From: Chloroflexota bacterium
GTDB taxonomy: Bacteria > Chloroflexota > UBA11872 > UBA12225 > JAJDUF01
Length of the DNA: 41,852 bases
Direction: 5' to 3'
Assembly (NCBI GenBank): GCA_022826725.1
Contig: JAJDUF010000021.1
Location: 1-41,852, forward strand
Shown: positions 24,988 to 33,454 of the stretch, one piece after another
How the letters are laid out: each line of letters begins with the position of its first letter
Numbering within the stretch: the stretch's first letter is position 1
Notes under the pieces: model-generated
Databases searched by the model: none
The model's input: only the letters and a program-made list of their open reading frames with translations
Told to the model about the DNA's origin: nothing
Translations under genes and position numbers: made by a program

Positions 24988-25129
24988 GCACTTCGGTTAT
25001 GACCATCTGGGTCGTCACGATCCTAAACAATCCCAGCTTGGCCGCCGCCGCCTGCGCCCGTTCGTGCAACGGGTCTCTATCGTCCAAGTTCGCTATGAGG
25101 TAACCCGCGTCGGTGAAGACGACGGACAT
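24962..25129 (-). pseudogene. Truncated PIN-domain (VapC-type) toxin
   Basis: VapC toxins are PIN RNases of about 130-140 aa that need four acidic residues. This frame gives only 55 residues: TDAGYLIANLDDRDPLHERA (first Asp) to TTQMVITEVLNYVSRGR (second acidic residue), then a TGA. The C-terminal half with the remaining acidic residues is absent. It starts one base inside the antitoxin stop (TGATG). The cut coincides with the 3' end of the SGNH gene, so a rearrangement brought that gene in. The fragment should be inactive. It is too short to appear in a typical gene list. Confidence 0.8.
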
Positions 25130-25383
25130 CAGTCTTCAACCTTCGGATGGCCGTACAGATAGTGCTTGTAGTTCTTGGCCCCATCGGTAGGCATGGTGTC
25201 CCACGACTCTGGGGGAACCGACTTCCTGAGCCGTTCAAGCATCTCAGGGTTAGACTCCCTCGCCTGGCCCGGCGGCGGTGCGTCTACGATAGACACCGTG
25301 ACCTCTGCGCCGTCTTCCAAATCGAGCGGCTCCAACGGTGTGAGCACCCCATTCGAGAATCTCGCCTTCACGTTCGCCATCAT
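25129..25383 (-). CDS. DUF104 (AF2212-type) antitoxin
   Basis: An 84-aa partner of PIN toxins. The N-terminal signature KARFSNGVLTPLEPLDLEDG followed by AEVTVSIVD is that of DUF104, a small beta-rich DNA-binding domain. The C-terminal part (about 45-84) is charged and probably folds on the toxin. ATG 25383 follows AAAGGG; a longer frame from 25422 has no ribosome site. The toxin ORF immediately downstream is truncated, so the antitoxin has no working partner here. Confidence 0.85.
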   Translation of the reverse strand: MMANVKARFSNGVLTPLEPLDLEDGAEVTVSIVDAPPPGQARESNPEMLERLRKSVPPESWDTMPTDGAKNYKHYLYGHPKVED

Positions 25384-25588
25384 GCTCGACCCTTTCGTCG
25401 GGGGGCACGCCTGCATTCCCATTATACCCCCATGCCCACTGGTAGCTCAGGGTCGGTCGTACCCGGTAGGATACCCAGTGGTGGGGGCCTGCTGAGGGTA
25501 GTCAACCTCAGACTACACCGCTAAATTTCGACCGCAAGACAAAGGTTCTTGATTTTGTCCGGCTTGGTAGGCCCAAGGAGTTTGGACG

Positions 25589-26221
25589 GTGACGATGGCG
25601 GAAGTGAAGATCGTGGATGGCCTTGAGGCGCGGCACATGGACGAGGCGCTCCGTGTGGTACACGACGCATTCGCCGAGAAGTTCCGCATTGGCTTCCGGC
25701 ACGCCGACGACCTCATACGGCTCTTTCGGGACTCGGTGGATACGACGAGCTGCCTTTCGGCGCTCGTTGACGGGCAATTTGCCGGTCTCCTGACTATCCG
25801 AACGAACGGCCAGGAGTTCTACCACCTGAACATGGGTGCGCTCTTCACGCGCTTCTCGCCACTGCGGGCGATCCGCATGTTGCTCAATCTCCTGCTGCTG
25901 AACGACGGGACCAAGGCCGATGAATTCGTTGTGGACTCGCTGGCCGTTGATCCGGCGTACCGCGGCCGGGGCGTCGGGACGGCGCTGCTGCGGAAGGCCG
26001 AGGAGCGGGCCGCAGCTATGGACAAACGCACGATGTCCCTGGGCGTGGTCGGCGAGAACGCGGGCGCCATCCGGCTCTACGAGCGGCTGGGCTACCGGCG
26101 CACGCAGACCTGGGACGGCTACTTGGTGCGGCTGGCAACGGGGTCAGCCGAGGTGCATCGGATGGAGAAGCAGGTCGGCGGTATTGGGCAGGACGCGGTC
26201 GGCGAGCGTGAGGTGGCGTGA
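25589..26221 (+). CDS. GNAT-family N-acetyltransferase
   Basis: A 210-aa protein with a complete GNAT core. VVDSLAVDPAYRGRGVGTAL holds the V-x-x-x-x-R/Q-x-x-G-x-A acetyl-CoA motif, and GVVGENAGAIRLYERLGYRR is the final motif. The N-terminal part (1-95) covers strand 1 to strand 4, including SALVDGQFAGLLTI. Residues after about 185 form a short non-conserved tail. GTG 25589 has AAGGAG 8 bases upstream; ATG 25595 is also possible. The acceptor substrate is unknown. Confidence 0.88.
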   Translation: MTMAEVKIVDGLEARHMDEALRVVHDAFAEKFRIGFRHADDLIRLFRDSVDTTSCLSALVDGQFAGLLTIRTNGQEFYHLNMGALFTRFSPLRAIRMLLNLLLLNDGTKADEFVVDSLAVDPAYRGRGVGTALLRKAEERAAAMDKRTMSLGVVGENAGAIRLYERLGYRRTQTWDGYLVRLATGSAEVHRMEKQVGGIGQDAVGEREVA

Positions 26222-26224
26222 CCG

Positions 26225-26632
26225 CTAGGTTCCGGCTTGCTGCTCAATGTGTTGAAGCACCGCGCGAGTGAGCAATCCCGACCGCGAGTCTCCGGTCCGC
26301 GTGGCAGCTTCATCCACTATCGCCAACACGCGGGCAGGCATGGTGATGTTGACTCGGATGGTCTTGCCGGATAGCTTGGCTAGATCAACGTCAACGAGTG
26401 CCCAGATGCCGTCGGCGAAGTCCGGACCGGCTTGATGGACGGACATGGGGCGCTGTTTGGGAACTTGTTGGCCGTCCATGAGCAGCGTTTCGATATGACC
26501 AACGATGGCCTCTCGTGCCATGTCAAAGGCGTCGTCAAGGGTGTCGCCGCCTGAGAAACACCCAGGAAGATCGGGAACGGTGACCCCGTAGCTGCTGCCT
26601 TCATCCTTGTGGATCACGATTGGATAGCGCAT
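26225..26632 (-). CDS. HicB-family antitoxin, without hicA
   Basis: A 135-aa protein in two parts. Residues 1-65 form a HicB partial-RNase-H-like domain (YGVTVPDLPGCFSGGDTLDD, then AFDMAREAIVGHIETLLMDG). The C-terminal part is a ribbon-helix-helix (TIRVNITMPARVLAIVDEAA, then SRSGLLTRAVLQHI) that would bind operator DNA. HicA, a roughly 60-aa dsRNA-binding RNase, should lie next to it, but none is found on either side; a family B palindrome occupies the upstream side (26663-26693). The start ATG 26632 lacks a clear ribosome site. Confidence 0.85.
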   Translation of the reverse strand: MRYPIVIHKDEGSSYGVTVPDLPGCFSGGDTLDDAFDMAREAIVGHIETLLMDGQQVPKQRPMSVHQAGPDFADGIWALVDVDLAKLSGKTIRVNITMPARVLAIVDEAATRTGDSRSGLLTRAVLQHIEQQAGT

Positions 26633-26662
26633 TTGGGGTAGTCCCGTCGAGTGAGGTGTTAG

Positions 26663-26693
26663 CCCCCTATGGTCCCCCCGCAACGCGGGGGGA
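26663..26693. repeat. Dispersed palindrome, family B short copy
   Basis: CCCCCTATGGTCCCCCCGCA followed by ACGCGGGGGGACGG: the front half of the 6770 element without the ATGTTGCGCC core. It lies between hicB and the molybdopterin gene. Confidence 0.8.
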
Positions 26694-26730
26694 CGGCGGC
26701 ATGGGCGGCGAAAAACACATCCCCCGTCGT

Positions 26731-27375
26731 CTACCAGTAGCGCTCTTCGGTCCAGGGGTCGGCGTTGTTGTTGTAGCCGTTGCGCTCCCAAAACCCCGGC
26801 TCGTCGTGGGCGCGGAACTCCAGCCCGCGGAGCCACTTGGCGCTCTTCCAGAAGTAGCGCTTGGGGACCAGCAGCCGCAGCGGCCAGCCGTGCTCCGGCG
26901 TCAGGTCCGTTCCGTCGGCGCGGTGCGCGAGCAGCACGTCGTCGTCCAGAATGGCCTCGATGGGCAGGTTGGCGGTGAAACCCTGCTCGCATTGGGCGAT
27001 GACGTAGCGGGCCGTCGGCTCCGGCGTGACGCGCTCCAGGATGACCTTCATGGGTACGCCCTCCCACTGCATGTCGAACTTGCTCCAGCGCGTCACGCAG
27101 TGGACATCGGTCATAACCGTGGTGGTAGGCAGCGCCCGAAACTCCTCGTAGGACAGGCGCAACGGGTGCTCGACCAGGCCGGAGACGGCGAAATCCCACG
27201 TCGCCGGATCAAAGGAAGGCACGCCGCCGTAGTGAAGCACCGGCCAGCCTTTGGTCTCGAACTGGCCGGGCGGCAGCTTGGCGCGCTGTTCCGGCGCCAG
27301 CCGTTGGTTCAGCTTCTCGATCCGGTCGGGGCTGACGCCGCTGCCCTTGAGGACGCTCGGTAGACGGAACTTCAT
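26731..27375 (-). CDS. Molybdopterin-dependent oxidoreductase (sulfite-oxidase / YedY-like fold)
   Basis: A 214-aa protein of the oxidoreductase-molybdopterin-binding family. Cys93 in VHCVTRWSKFDMQWEGVPM is the expected molybdenum ligand. Further blocks are VSGLVEHPLRLSYEEFRALP, EQGFTANLPIEAILDDD, TPEHGWPLRLLVPKRYFWKS and the C-terminal GFWERNGYNNNADPWTEERY. It lacks the dimerisation domain of eukaryotic sulfite oxidase and is slightly short. No Tat signal, so a cytoplasmic variant. GGGAG lies upstream of ATG 27375. The substrate is unknown. Confidence 0.88.
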   Translation of the reverse strand: MKFRLPSVLKGSGVSPDRIEKLNQRLAPEQRAKLPPGQFETKGWPVLHYGGVPSFDPATWDFAVSGLVEHPLRLSYEEFRALPTTTVMTDVHCVTRWSKFDMQWEGVPMKVILERVTPEPTARYVIAQCEQGFTANLPIEAILDDDVLLAHRADGTDLTPEHGWPLRLLVPKRYFWKSAKWLRGLEFRAHDEPGFWERNGYNNNADPWTEERYW

Positions 27376-27455
27376 ACGCACTCCCTTCATAGCTACTCTA
27401 GCTCGGATGGAGCGGATCGGCAACCTGGCGCCGCGCGGCGCGGACCGTAGGCCGT

Positions 27456-28487
27456 CTATGGGACGTGGTAGCGATGAAAGTTGGAGCCGTCGGGTACAGG
27501 CTGACCCAGGGCGACTTGGATCGTCCCGTGCCGCGTGTCGGCGAGGAAGGCGCCGATGGTCCGCTCCCGGCAGATGCTATCCGGGTAGCCGTCGCGGTCG
27601 GCGAGCGCGCGGTACATATCGTGGTCGGTCATGGCGGGGCGCAGTAGGGCCAAGGCGCGGCTGCGGCGGGTGAGAGAGTTGGCGGCCGGTTCCGGTCGCG
27701 CCTTACTGATGACGTTGAGGTAGTGGTTGGTGTGGGCGTAGGTGTGGTCCGTGACCTCCTCGACGGCAAAACCCGCCGGGCCGGCCTCGACGTTGACGAT
27801 CCGCGTGCCTTGCACGAGCAGGTGGTTGAACCCGCCGTCGCGGGGGAGCGTGCGCCGCAGGAAGTCTACGGCGCCGGCGATGTCGTCGTGCGCGAGCACG
27901 CCACGGGCGAGGAAGTGCGCGGAGATGCCGAGCGGGTGCCGGCGGTCGTGCAGCGAATCGATCACCTGGACCAGCCCGGCGCCGTTGACCGCCGCCGCAC
28001 AGCCGGCCAGCGTCTGGGCGTAGTTGAGGGCGCAGATGCGGGTCTGCCCGGTCTGCATCCGCAGCACGTAGAGATCGTCGCGCCATTCCGGGGCAAAGTC
28101 CTCCGTGTGGCCCAGGACTACGCCATCCGGCCCGCGCGAGACCATGCTCGTGCAGCCGCCGCCGGGCGTCCGTTGTGCTGGCCGCCGGCGTAGCCAGGGC
28201 GATTCGCCGGGCAGCCGTGCTCCGGGGCAGTTCAGGCGAAACAGCTCCAGGAACGGCACGCCGGCGCCGTCGGCGATCCCGGCCAACTCGACCACCAGAT
28301 CGGGAAGCACGCCCTCCGTCAGCGCGAGATACGGCTGGGCGGACCGGTAGGCGGTGGCGTCGTCTATGCCGACGGAATGCCGGCGCTCGCGCATGGCCTC
28401 GACGCGGGAGGCGATGCGGTGCTGGCGGTGACGGCCGATAGTCAGGCCGACCGCGTAGGGCGTGCCGGCGGCGGACACGACGGGCAT
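27456..28487 (-). CDS. C45-family peptidase / acyl-CoA:6-aminopenicillanate acyltransferase-like
   Basis: An Ntn-hydrolase of the C45 (AAT) group. The candidate nucleophile is Cys112 in TPGGGCTSMVSRGPDG, which would become N-terminal after self-cleavage. Further hallmarks: LGHTEDFAPEWRDDLYVLRM, VNGAGLVQVIDSL, and HTYAHTNHYLN. 343 aa from ATG 28487; an in-frame GTG 28565 exists. Neither has a strong ribosome site. Members cleave or transfer acyl groups on small peptides; the substrate is unknown. Confidence 0.85.
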   Translation of the reverse strand: MPVVSAAGTPYAVGLTIGRHRQHRIASRVEAMRERRHSVGIDDATAYRSAQPYLALTEGVLPDLVVELAGIADGAGVPFLELFRLNCPGARLPGESPWLRRRPAQRTPGGGCTSMVSRGPDGVVLGHTEDFAPEWRDDLYVLRMQTGQTRICALNYAQTLAGCAAAVNGAGLVQVIDSLHDRRHPLGISAHFLARGVLAHDDIAGAVDFLRRTLPRDGGFNHLLVQGTRIVNVEAGPAGFAVEEVTDHTYAHTNHYLNVISKARPEPAANSLTRRSRALALLRPAMTDHDMYRALADRDGYPDSICRERTIGAFLADTRHGTIQVALGQPVPDGSNFHRYHVP

Positions 28488-28645
28488 ACGGTCCGGGGGT
28501 GGCGCGTTGTCCTTGCTTTGCACTGTGCTTGCTCCGCCGAATGCGCCGCTGCCTGGTAGCTGCACCGAGGCGTGGCGTCAGCAGCAGCATACCAATGGAG
28601 CTGCGGGCGGGAGTGTCGAGCGGGCGGTTGACGATTCTGCCCACT

Positions 28646-28703
28646 CCCCCTATGGTCCCCCCGCAGTGCGGGGGGATGGGCGCAACATGTTGCGCCCCTA
28701 CGG
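28646..28703. repeat. Dispersed palindrome, family B full-length copy 2
   Basis: Nearly identical to 6770-6828, including the 20-bp palindrome GGGCGCAACATGTTGCGCCC and the flanking CCTACGG. The high identity over 59 bases at sites 22 kb apart points to recent movement or gene conversion. It lies between the C45 gene and the end of the DUF3604 gene. Confidence 0.88.
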
Positions 28704-28710
28704 TCTGACT

Positions 28711-30591
28711 CTAGGGGGAAGCTGCGAGCCAGATGGGGCTGGTCCAGGCGCGCTCGCCGTCGGCTTGGAAGAGGCGGGCGTAGCAGTAGTGGATGCCTGG
28801 TGGCTGATTGGCCAGCGCGGACCACTCATCCTCGACGATGGCGTGCTGGCGGCATGGCGCGAATGTCCGCCGCACGACGCCGTTCTCCAGGAGTTCGATG
28901 CGGCTGATGTCGGCGGTGCCGAGCGCCTCCACGCGAAGGCGATAGCGGTCCGCGCGGACCGTGGCGCCCATAAGCTGCTCGTTGACGAGGAAATCTACGA
29001 TCATGCGGGCGCCGGTCGTCGCGTAGCAGCGCCGCTGCCTGAGGGCTGCGAACAGCGCCGGCCGATCCAGACGGTCGGCCCAGACGCCCGTAATGCCGGC
29101 CGGACGCACCGGGCCCGGCTCGGGAAAGGGGTTGGTCGGCCGCGAGTCGTGGGTATCGCTGCCACCGACAATGCCCAGTTTCAGACCGGACTGGAGCGCC
29201 CGGTTGATCTTCTGCTCCTCGGCTACCAGGTCCGACGGCTGCTTCTGGTAAATCTCGGCCAGGTCTTCACCGGCGTAGAACTGCGTATGGAAGTGGCCGT
29301 GTAGCAGGCCGTTGTGCTGGCGCACGAGGGCGTACAACGCGCGGTAGTCGGCGCAGACAATCGTCTCCGGGCTGTACCGCGCCGTCAGGTTCGGGTCGTG
29401 GGCGGCCTGGCGCTCTTCGCAGAGGATCGGCGGCAGCCCGCGCGTGGAGGGGTAGAAGGCGATGCGGTGGCTGGTGTCGGGCGGCGTGCCGTACTCCACG
29501 GCCGGCAGCGAGATGAACGTGCCGGGCTGCTCGAAGGCATCCCACACCTCGATGAGCGTGTCCCAGGTTTCCTGCACGCAGGCGTTGTACGAGAAGTATT
29601 CGCCGGCGGCGAAGTCGAGGCAGGCGACCTCTTTGGCCCATTCGAAATACTCGCGGTAGGGCCGCTGGTTGAAGGCCATGCCGTGTAGCTCACCCCAGAA
29701 GAGCTGCGGCTGCGCCGGCACGTCGCTCACCCGTATCGGGTTGCTGCGGCTCGTGGGAACGTCCTAGCCGTTCACTGACCAACCAGAGCCGCACGATCTG
29801 ATGGATTCGGTGGTGCGGCTCTGGCTGGTCACAGTCACCGTGTCGAACGGGCCGCCGACGGCAAGCTCCACTTCCTGAGCGGAGCCGATGGGGACCGGCA
29901 GTGTCCGTTGCTCGGCTGACGAGGCCACCGTGAGCGGCCGGTCGGGCAGCCGGGCCGGATTGCCGTAGGCGTCCTCGGCGCGGAGCCGGGCGGTCGTGCG
30001 GCCGGTGGACAGGGACGGGCAATGGATGCGGATGTTCGTGGCTGCGCCGGCTGCGATGGTCAGTGGATTGCTCTGCAAGACGGAAAGCTGCGCGTCGCGC
30101 GGCTGGTAGTAGTGGTACTTCTCACCGGGCGCGTGCTCGAAACGGAGCGCGCCGGTAGGGTTCTCGACCAGCCAGAAGTGGAAGGCATCAATGGCGTTCT
30201 GGGGCAGCGCAAATCCGTCGGGCTGCGACCGGAGCCGGATCGTGACCGTCTCGCCGGGGCCTAGCTCGCCGCCCGTGCAGGTGACGTGGAGGCCGTACAA
30301 GAACTCCGGTAGCTGCGGAATCGTGTCCAGCGTCCGCACCACCCGCCCGTCCGCCAGCATCGCGCCGTTCCAGGTGGTGCCGGCCGGCCCAGTGACCACT
30401 ATGCCGTCGTCGGCCAGGAGATGCTGCGTGCGCTGCTGCGTGTACTGGCGGATGTCGTAGAAGAGCCAGAGGTTGCCGCCGGGCCGGAAGCCGAGGCGCC
30501 CGGTCGTATAGCGCAGCGCCAGCTCAACCGTCGTAGCGACAGTCAGCGGGCCGGTGGTGACAGCGCGCAGGCGCTCGTGATCGTTAGTCAA
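28711..30591 (-). pseudogene. DUF3604 protein split by an in-frame amber stop
   Basis: Two frames, 30591-29764 (275 codons) and 29730-28711 (339 codons), are in the same reading phase and separated by one TAG at 29766-29764. The N-terminal part is a beta-rich domain (GFRPGGNLWLFYDIRQYTQQ). The C-terminal part carries the DUF3604/PHP-like metal-site blocks FWGELHGM, HGHFHTQFYAGED, GIVGGSDTHDSRPTNP and AGITGVWADRLDRPALFAAL. A 17-bp hairpin ends 12 bases before the TAG. The text after the stop (PTSRSNPIRVSD) fits the usual junction, so a single protein was ancestral. The C-terminal half has no ribosome site of its own. Start is TTG 30591. Pseudogene or read-through. Confidence 0.8.
29778..29829. 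repeat. 17-bp-arm inverted repeat inside the DUF3604 gene
   Basis: ACCAACCAGAGCCGCAC (29778-29794) and GTGCGGCTCTGGCTGGT (29813-29829) pair at 16 of 17 positions around an 18-base loop. No T run follows on either strand, so it is not a typical terminator. In the gene's sense it lies just before the amber codon. Confidence 0.85.
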
Positions 30592-30669
30592 GGAAGAGCC
30601 TCGCGGTGCGAATCAGCGTGCTTACCCTACTGGGGGATGTAGCCAGCTTGGCCATGTGCCGGGGAGGAC

Positions 30670-33021
30670 TCATTCGGGCAGTTCCGCAAGCACCGCCTCA
30701 ACCCTAGCCCGGTCGTAGCCAAGCTCCCGTGCCTTGTATAAATCGCTCCTGGCACGATCATACTCGCCTTTGTGCGCGTAGGCATTGCCCCGGTTGCCGT
30801 AGGCTTCAGCAAGATTCGGGACGAGGTGGAGTGTGTGGTCGAAGTCTTGAATAGCGCGGTCGAACTCGCCTTTATCCCCGTAGGCCACTCCCCGGCTGAA
30901 GTAGGCGAGGGCAAGGTTGGGGTCGAGGCGGAGCGCCTGATCGCAGTCTTGAATAGCTTGGTCATACTCGCCTTTGTGCGTGTAGGCATTGCCCCGGTTG
31001 CCGTAGGCCTCAGCAAGATTTGGGTCGAGCCGGAGTGCCTCGTTGTAGTCTTGAATGGCATGGTCAATCTCGCCTTTGCGACTGTAGGCAACTCCCCGGA
31101 TCATGTAGGCGTAGGCATCGTTCGGACCGATGCGGAGCGCCTCGTTGAGGTCTCGAATGGCCCGGCCGTACTCCCCCTTGTCTGTATAGGTAGCTCCCCG
31201 GTTGAAGTAGGCGTTCGCAAGGTTGCGGTTGAGCCTGAGGGCTTGGTCGAAGTCTCGAATGGCCTGGTCATGCTCGCCTTTATTCCTGTAGGCCATTCCC
31301 CGGTTCATGTAAGTCTCCACAGAGTTGGGGTCGTTCCTGATCGCTTCGGTGAAGTCTCGAATGGCGCGGTCGACCTCGCCCTTGCGCCCATAGGCAGTTC
31401 CCCGGTTGCCATAGGCATTAGCAGGATTCGGGTCAAGCTTGATGGCCTGGTCGAAGTCTTGAATGGCGTGGTCGAACTCGCCTTTGTCCCCGTAGGCCAT
31501 TCCCCGGTTCATGTAGGTCTCCGCAGAGTTGGGGTCGAGCCGGAGCGCCTGATCGTAGTCTCGAATGGCGCGGTCGTACTCGCCCTTGAGCATGTAGGCA
31601 ACCCCTCGACCTCCGTAGGCACGGGCAAAGTTGGGGGTGAGCCGGACCGCCTGATTGAAGTCTCGAATGGCGCGGTTATACTCCCCCTTGTCTGTATAGG
31701 TAGCTCCCCGGTTGAAGTAGGCGTTCGCAAGGTTGCGGTTGAGCTTAAGGGCCTGGTCGAAGTCTCGGATGGCCCGGTCATACTCGCCTTTATTCCTGTA
31801 GGCAAGGCCCCGGCCTACGTAGGCGTCGGCCTGGTTGGGATTGCACCGGAGGGCCTGTTCATAGTCTCCGATAGCGCGGTCGTACTCGCCCGTTTCCGCG
31901 TAAGCAGCTCCCCGGTTGATGTAGGTCTCTGCAGAGTTGGCGTCGATCTGGAGAGCCTGGCCGAAGTCTTGAATAGCGCTCTCGTAGTTGCCCTCGCGGA
32001 AATGATCAATTCCCTGGTTGTGGTAGGTGGCGGCATCTTGGGGGGCACGGTCGCGGGTGTCCGGCCTGGGTGTGGTCGTGGGCGGGGGTGTCACTGCGGG
32101 CTGAGGGGACTCGGGCAACTGTGCCAGCGCCGCCTCTACCTCGGCACGGTCGTAGCCGTGTGCTAGGGCCAGGTCGAAGTCCTGCCGGGCGCAGTCGTGC
32201 TCGCCAGTGAGTACGTAGGTGACTCCCCGGTGGTAGTAGGCCACAGCAAGGGTGGGGGTGGACTGGATTGCCTGATCGTAGTCGGCAATGGCTTGGTCAT
32301 ATGCGCCTTGGGCCGCGTAGGCCAGGCCTCGGCTGTGGTAGGCAAGGGCATAGGTGGAGTCCAACCGGAGGGCCTGGTTGTAGTTAGCAATGGCGCGGTC
32401 GTGCGCGCCTTGTTCTGCGTAGGTGATGCCCCGGCCTCGGTAGGCTTCGGCATCGTCCGGGTCGAGCGTGAGGGCCTGATCGAAGTCGGCGATGGCCTGG
32501 TCGTAGTTACCTTTGCTCACGTAGGCCATGCCTCGGTTATAGTAACCATCGGCCGCGTGTGGTTCCAGCCTTATGGCGTGGTCGAAGTCGGCGATGGCTT
32601 GGTCATACGCGCCTTTGTCTGTATAGGCCACGCCCCGGCCCCGAAAGGCCCCCGCCAGGGTAGGCTTTAGCCGGAGGGCCTGGTCGAAGTCGGCGACGGC
32701 CTGGTCGTGTGCGCCTTGGCGGTTGTAGGTAACACCCCGGTTGGCGTAGGCCTCCGCATTGTAGGGGTCGTATCGGATGGCGGCGGTGAAGGCTTGAACG
32801 GCACGGTCATAGGTGCCGCTCTCCCCGTAGGCAAGTCCCTGTTTGACGTAGTCGAGGGACTGGTGCTTGTTGGGTCGAGCCGCCCACACCAAGGCGATTA
32901 CCCAACCGATCAGCGTCCAGCCCAGCAACAGGTTCAGAAAAAAGATCCTCTTCGTTCGACCAATAATGGTCGGTATGAAGTAAATGAACAGCGCCACAAC
33001 AAGAGTAGGCAGTACCTCCAT
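30670..33021 (-). CDS. Superinfection-immunity-like membrane domain fused to 20 TPR repeats
   Basis: A 783-aa protein. Residues 1-48 carry two hydrophobic helices with LFIYFIPTIIGRTKRIFFLN then LLLGWTLIGWVIALVWAARP, the pattern of the superinfection-immunity domain family (PF14373-like). The rest is TPR: seven units to about residue 285, a Pro/Thr linker (PQPAVTPPPTTTPRPDTRDR), then 13 units. Both blocks end in GYDRA-VEA-LA-LPE, so the block was duplicated. At DNA level 31169-31234 equals 31679-31744, five units (510 bp) apart. The TPR part would face the cytoplasm or surface depending on topology. GGGAG precedes the ATG. The partner is unknown. Confidence 0.85.
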   Translation of the reverse strand: MEVLPTLVVALFIYFIPTIIGRTKRIFFLNLLLGWTLIGWVIALVWAARPNKHQSLDYVKQGLAYGESGTYDRAVQAFTAAIRYDPYNAEAYANRGVTYNRQGAHDQAVADFDQALRLKPTLAGAFRGRGVAYTDKGAYDQAIADFDHAIRLEPHAADGYYNRGMAYVSKGNYDQAIADFDQALTLDPDDAEAYRGRGITYAEQGAHDRAIANYNQALRLDSTYALAYHSRGLAYAAQGAYDQAIADYDQAIQSTPTLAVAYYHRGVTYVLTGEHDCARQDFDLALAHGYDRAEVEAALAQLPESPQPAVTPPPTTTPRPDTRDRAPQDAATYHNQGIDHFREGNYESAIQDFGQALQIDANSAETYINRGAAYAETGEYDRAIGDYEQALRCNPNQADAYVGRGLAYRNKGEYDRAIRDFDQALKLNRNLANAYFNRGATYTDKGEYNRAIRDFNQAVRLTPNFARAYGGRGVAYMLKGEYDRAIRDYDQALRLDPNSAETYMNRGMAYGDKGEFDHAIQDFDQAIKLDPNPANAYGNRGTAYGRKGEVDRAIRDFTEAIRNDPNSVETYMNRGMAYRNKGEHDQAIRDFDQALRLNRNLANAYFNRGATYTDKGEYGRAIRDLNEALRIGPNDAYAYMIRGVAYSRKGEIDHAIQDYNEALRLDPNLAEAYGNRGNAYTHKGEYDQAIQDCDQALRLDPNLALAYFSRGVAYGDKGEFDRAIQDFDHTLHLVPNLAEAYGNRGNAYAHKGEYDRARSDLYKARELGYDRARVEAVLAELPE

Positions 33022-33454
33022 GGTCTATCTCCCTACATGGGCGATCTCTACGCACTGCATTGCTGCTACACCAGGCGCCTGGATTGCGGCTTCCGCCGCA
33101 ATGACGGGTGGAGAGGACGACCGGGGGATGCGAACGATGGGTAGTGTCTCAGTTTGAAATCCGGCGTTGGTCGGGGCCAGGTGAGCCTGGCGCGCGCGGT
33201 GCCACTGCTCCCCGTTACCCCAGCTATCCCCGGTCGGCGGGCACCGCTGCGCGTCCCCCGGAGCGGGCAACTCAAACTGAAACACTACTATAATCTATAC
33301 GTTTATCAAAGCACAAATAGGGTGCTCTGCGGGATGGCTGTGGCCATCCGCAAGGGCGGCGACAGCCGCTCGTCCAGGAGGCTGCCGGGCTGACATTTTC
33401 AAACTGAGACACTGCTGAATGATGGGGTGCCATGCGAGCCGCCGGCGTCTGCGC
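33022..33454. other. Gap holding a terminal-inverted-repeat element
   Basis: No gene is seen. The gap contains the TIR element at 33141-33413 described separately. Outside it is a short palindrome GATTGCGGCTTCCGCCGCAA (33083-33102). Confidence 0.6.
33141..33413. mobile_element. MITE-like element with 17-bp perfect terminal inverted repeats
   Basis: AGTGTCTCAGTTTGAAA (33143-33159) is the exact reverse complement of TTTCAAACTGAGACACT (33397-33413). A third, imperfect end, CTCAAACTGAAACACTAC (33271-33288), faces the left end, so a shorter unit 33141-33288 is nested. The inside encodes no transposase; the right part is AT-rich and contains GGATGGCTGTGGCCATCC. No clear target-site duplication was found. 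It looks like a non-autonomous derivative of an unidentified transposon. Confidence 0.75.

Noticed and set aside
26633..27199. Upstream extension of the HicB frame
   Set aside because: It lies over the molybdopterin oxidoreductase gene in another phase; the HicB homology starts at codon 1 from 26632.
29778..29829. The 17-bp inverted repeat as a rho-independent terminator
   Set aside because: No run of T follows on either strand, and it lies inside a coding frame.
30772..32166. A 464-codon plus-strand frame antisense to the TPR gene
   Set aside because: It follows the 102-base period of the TPR repeats and has no start signals or family resemblance; the TPR frame explains the sequence fully.
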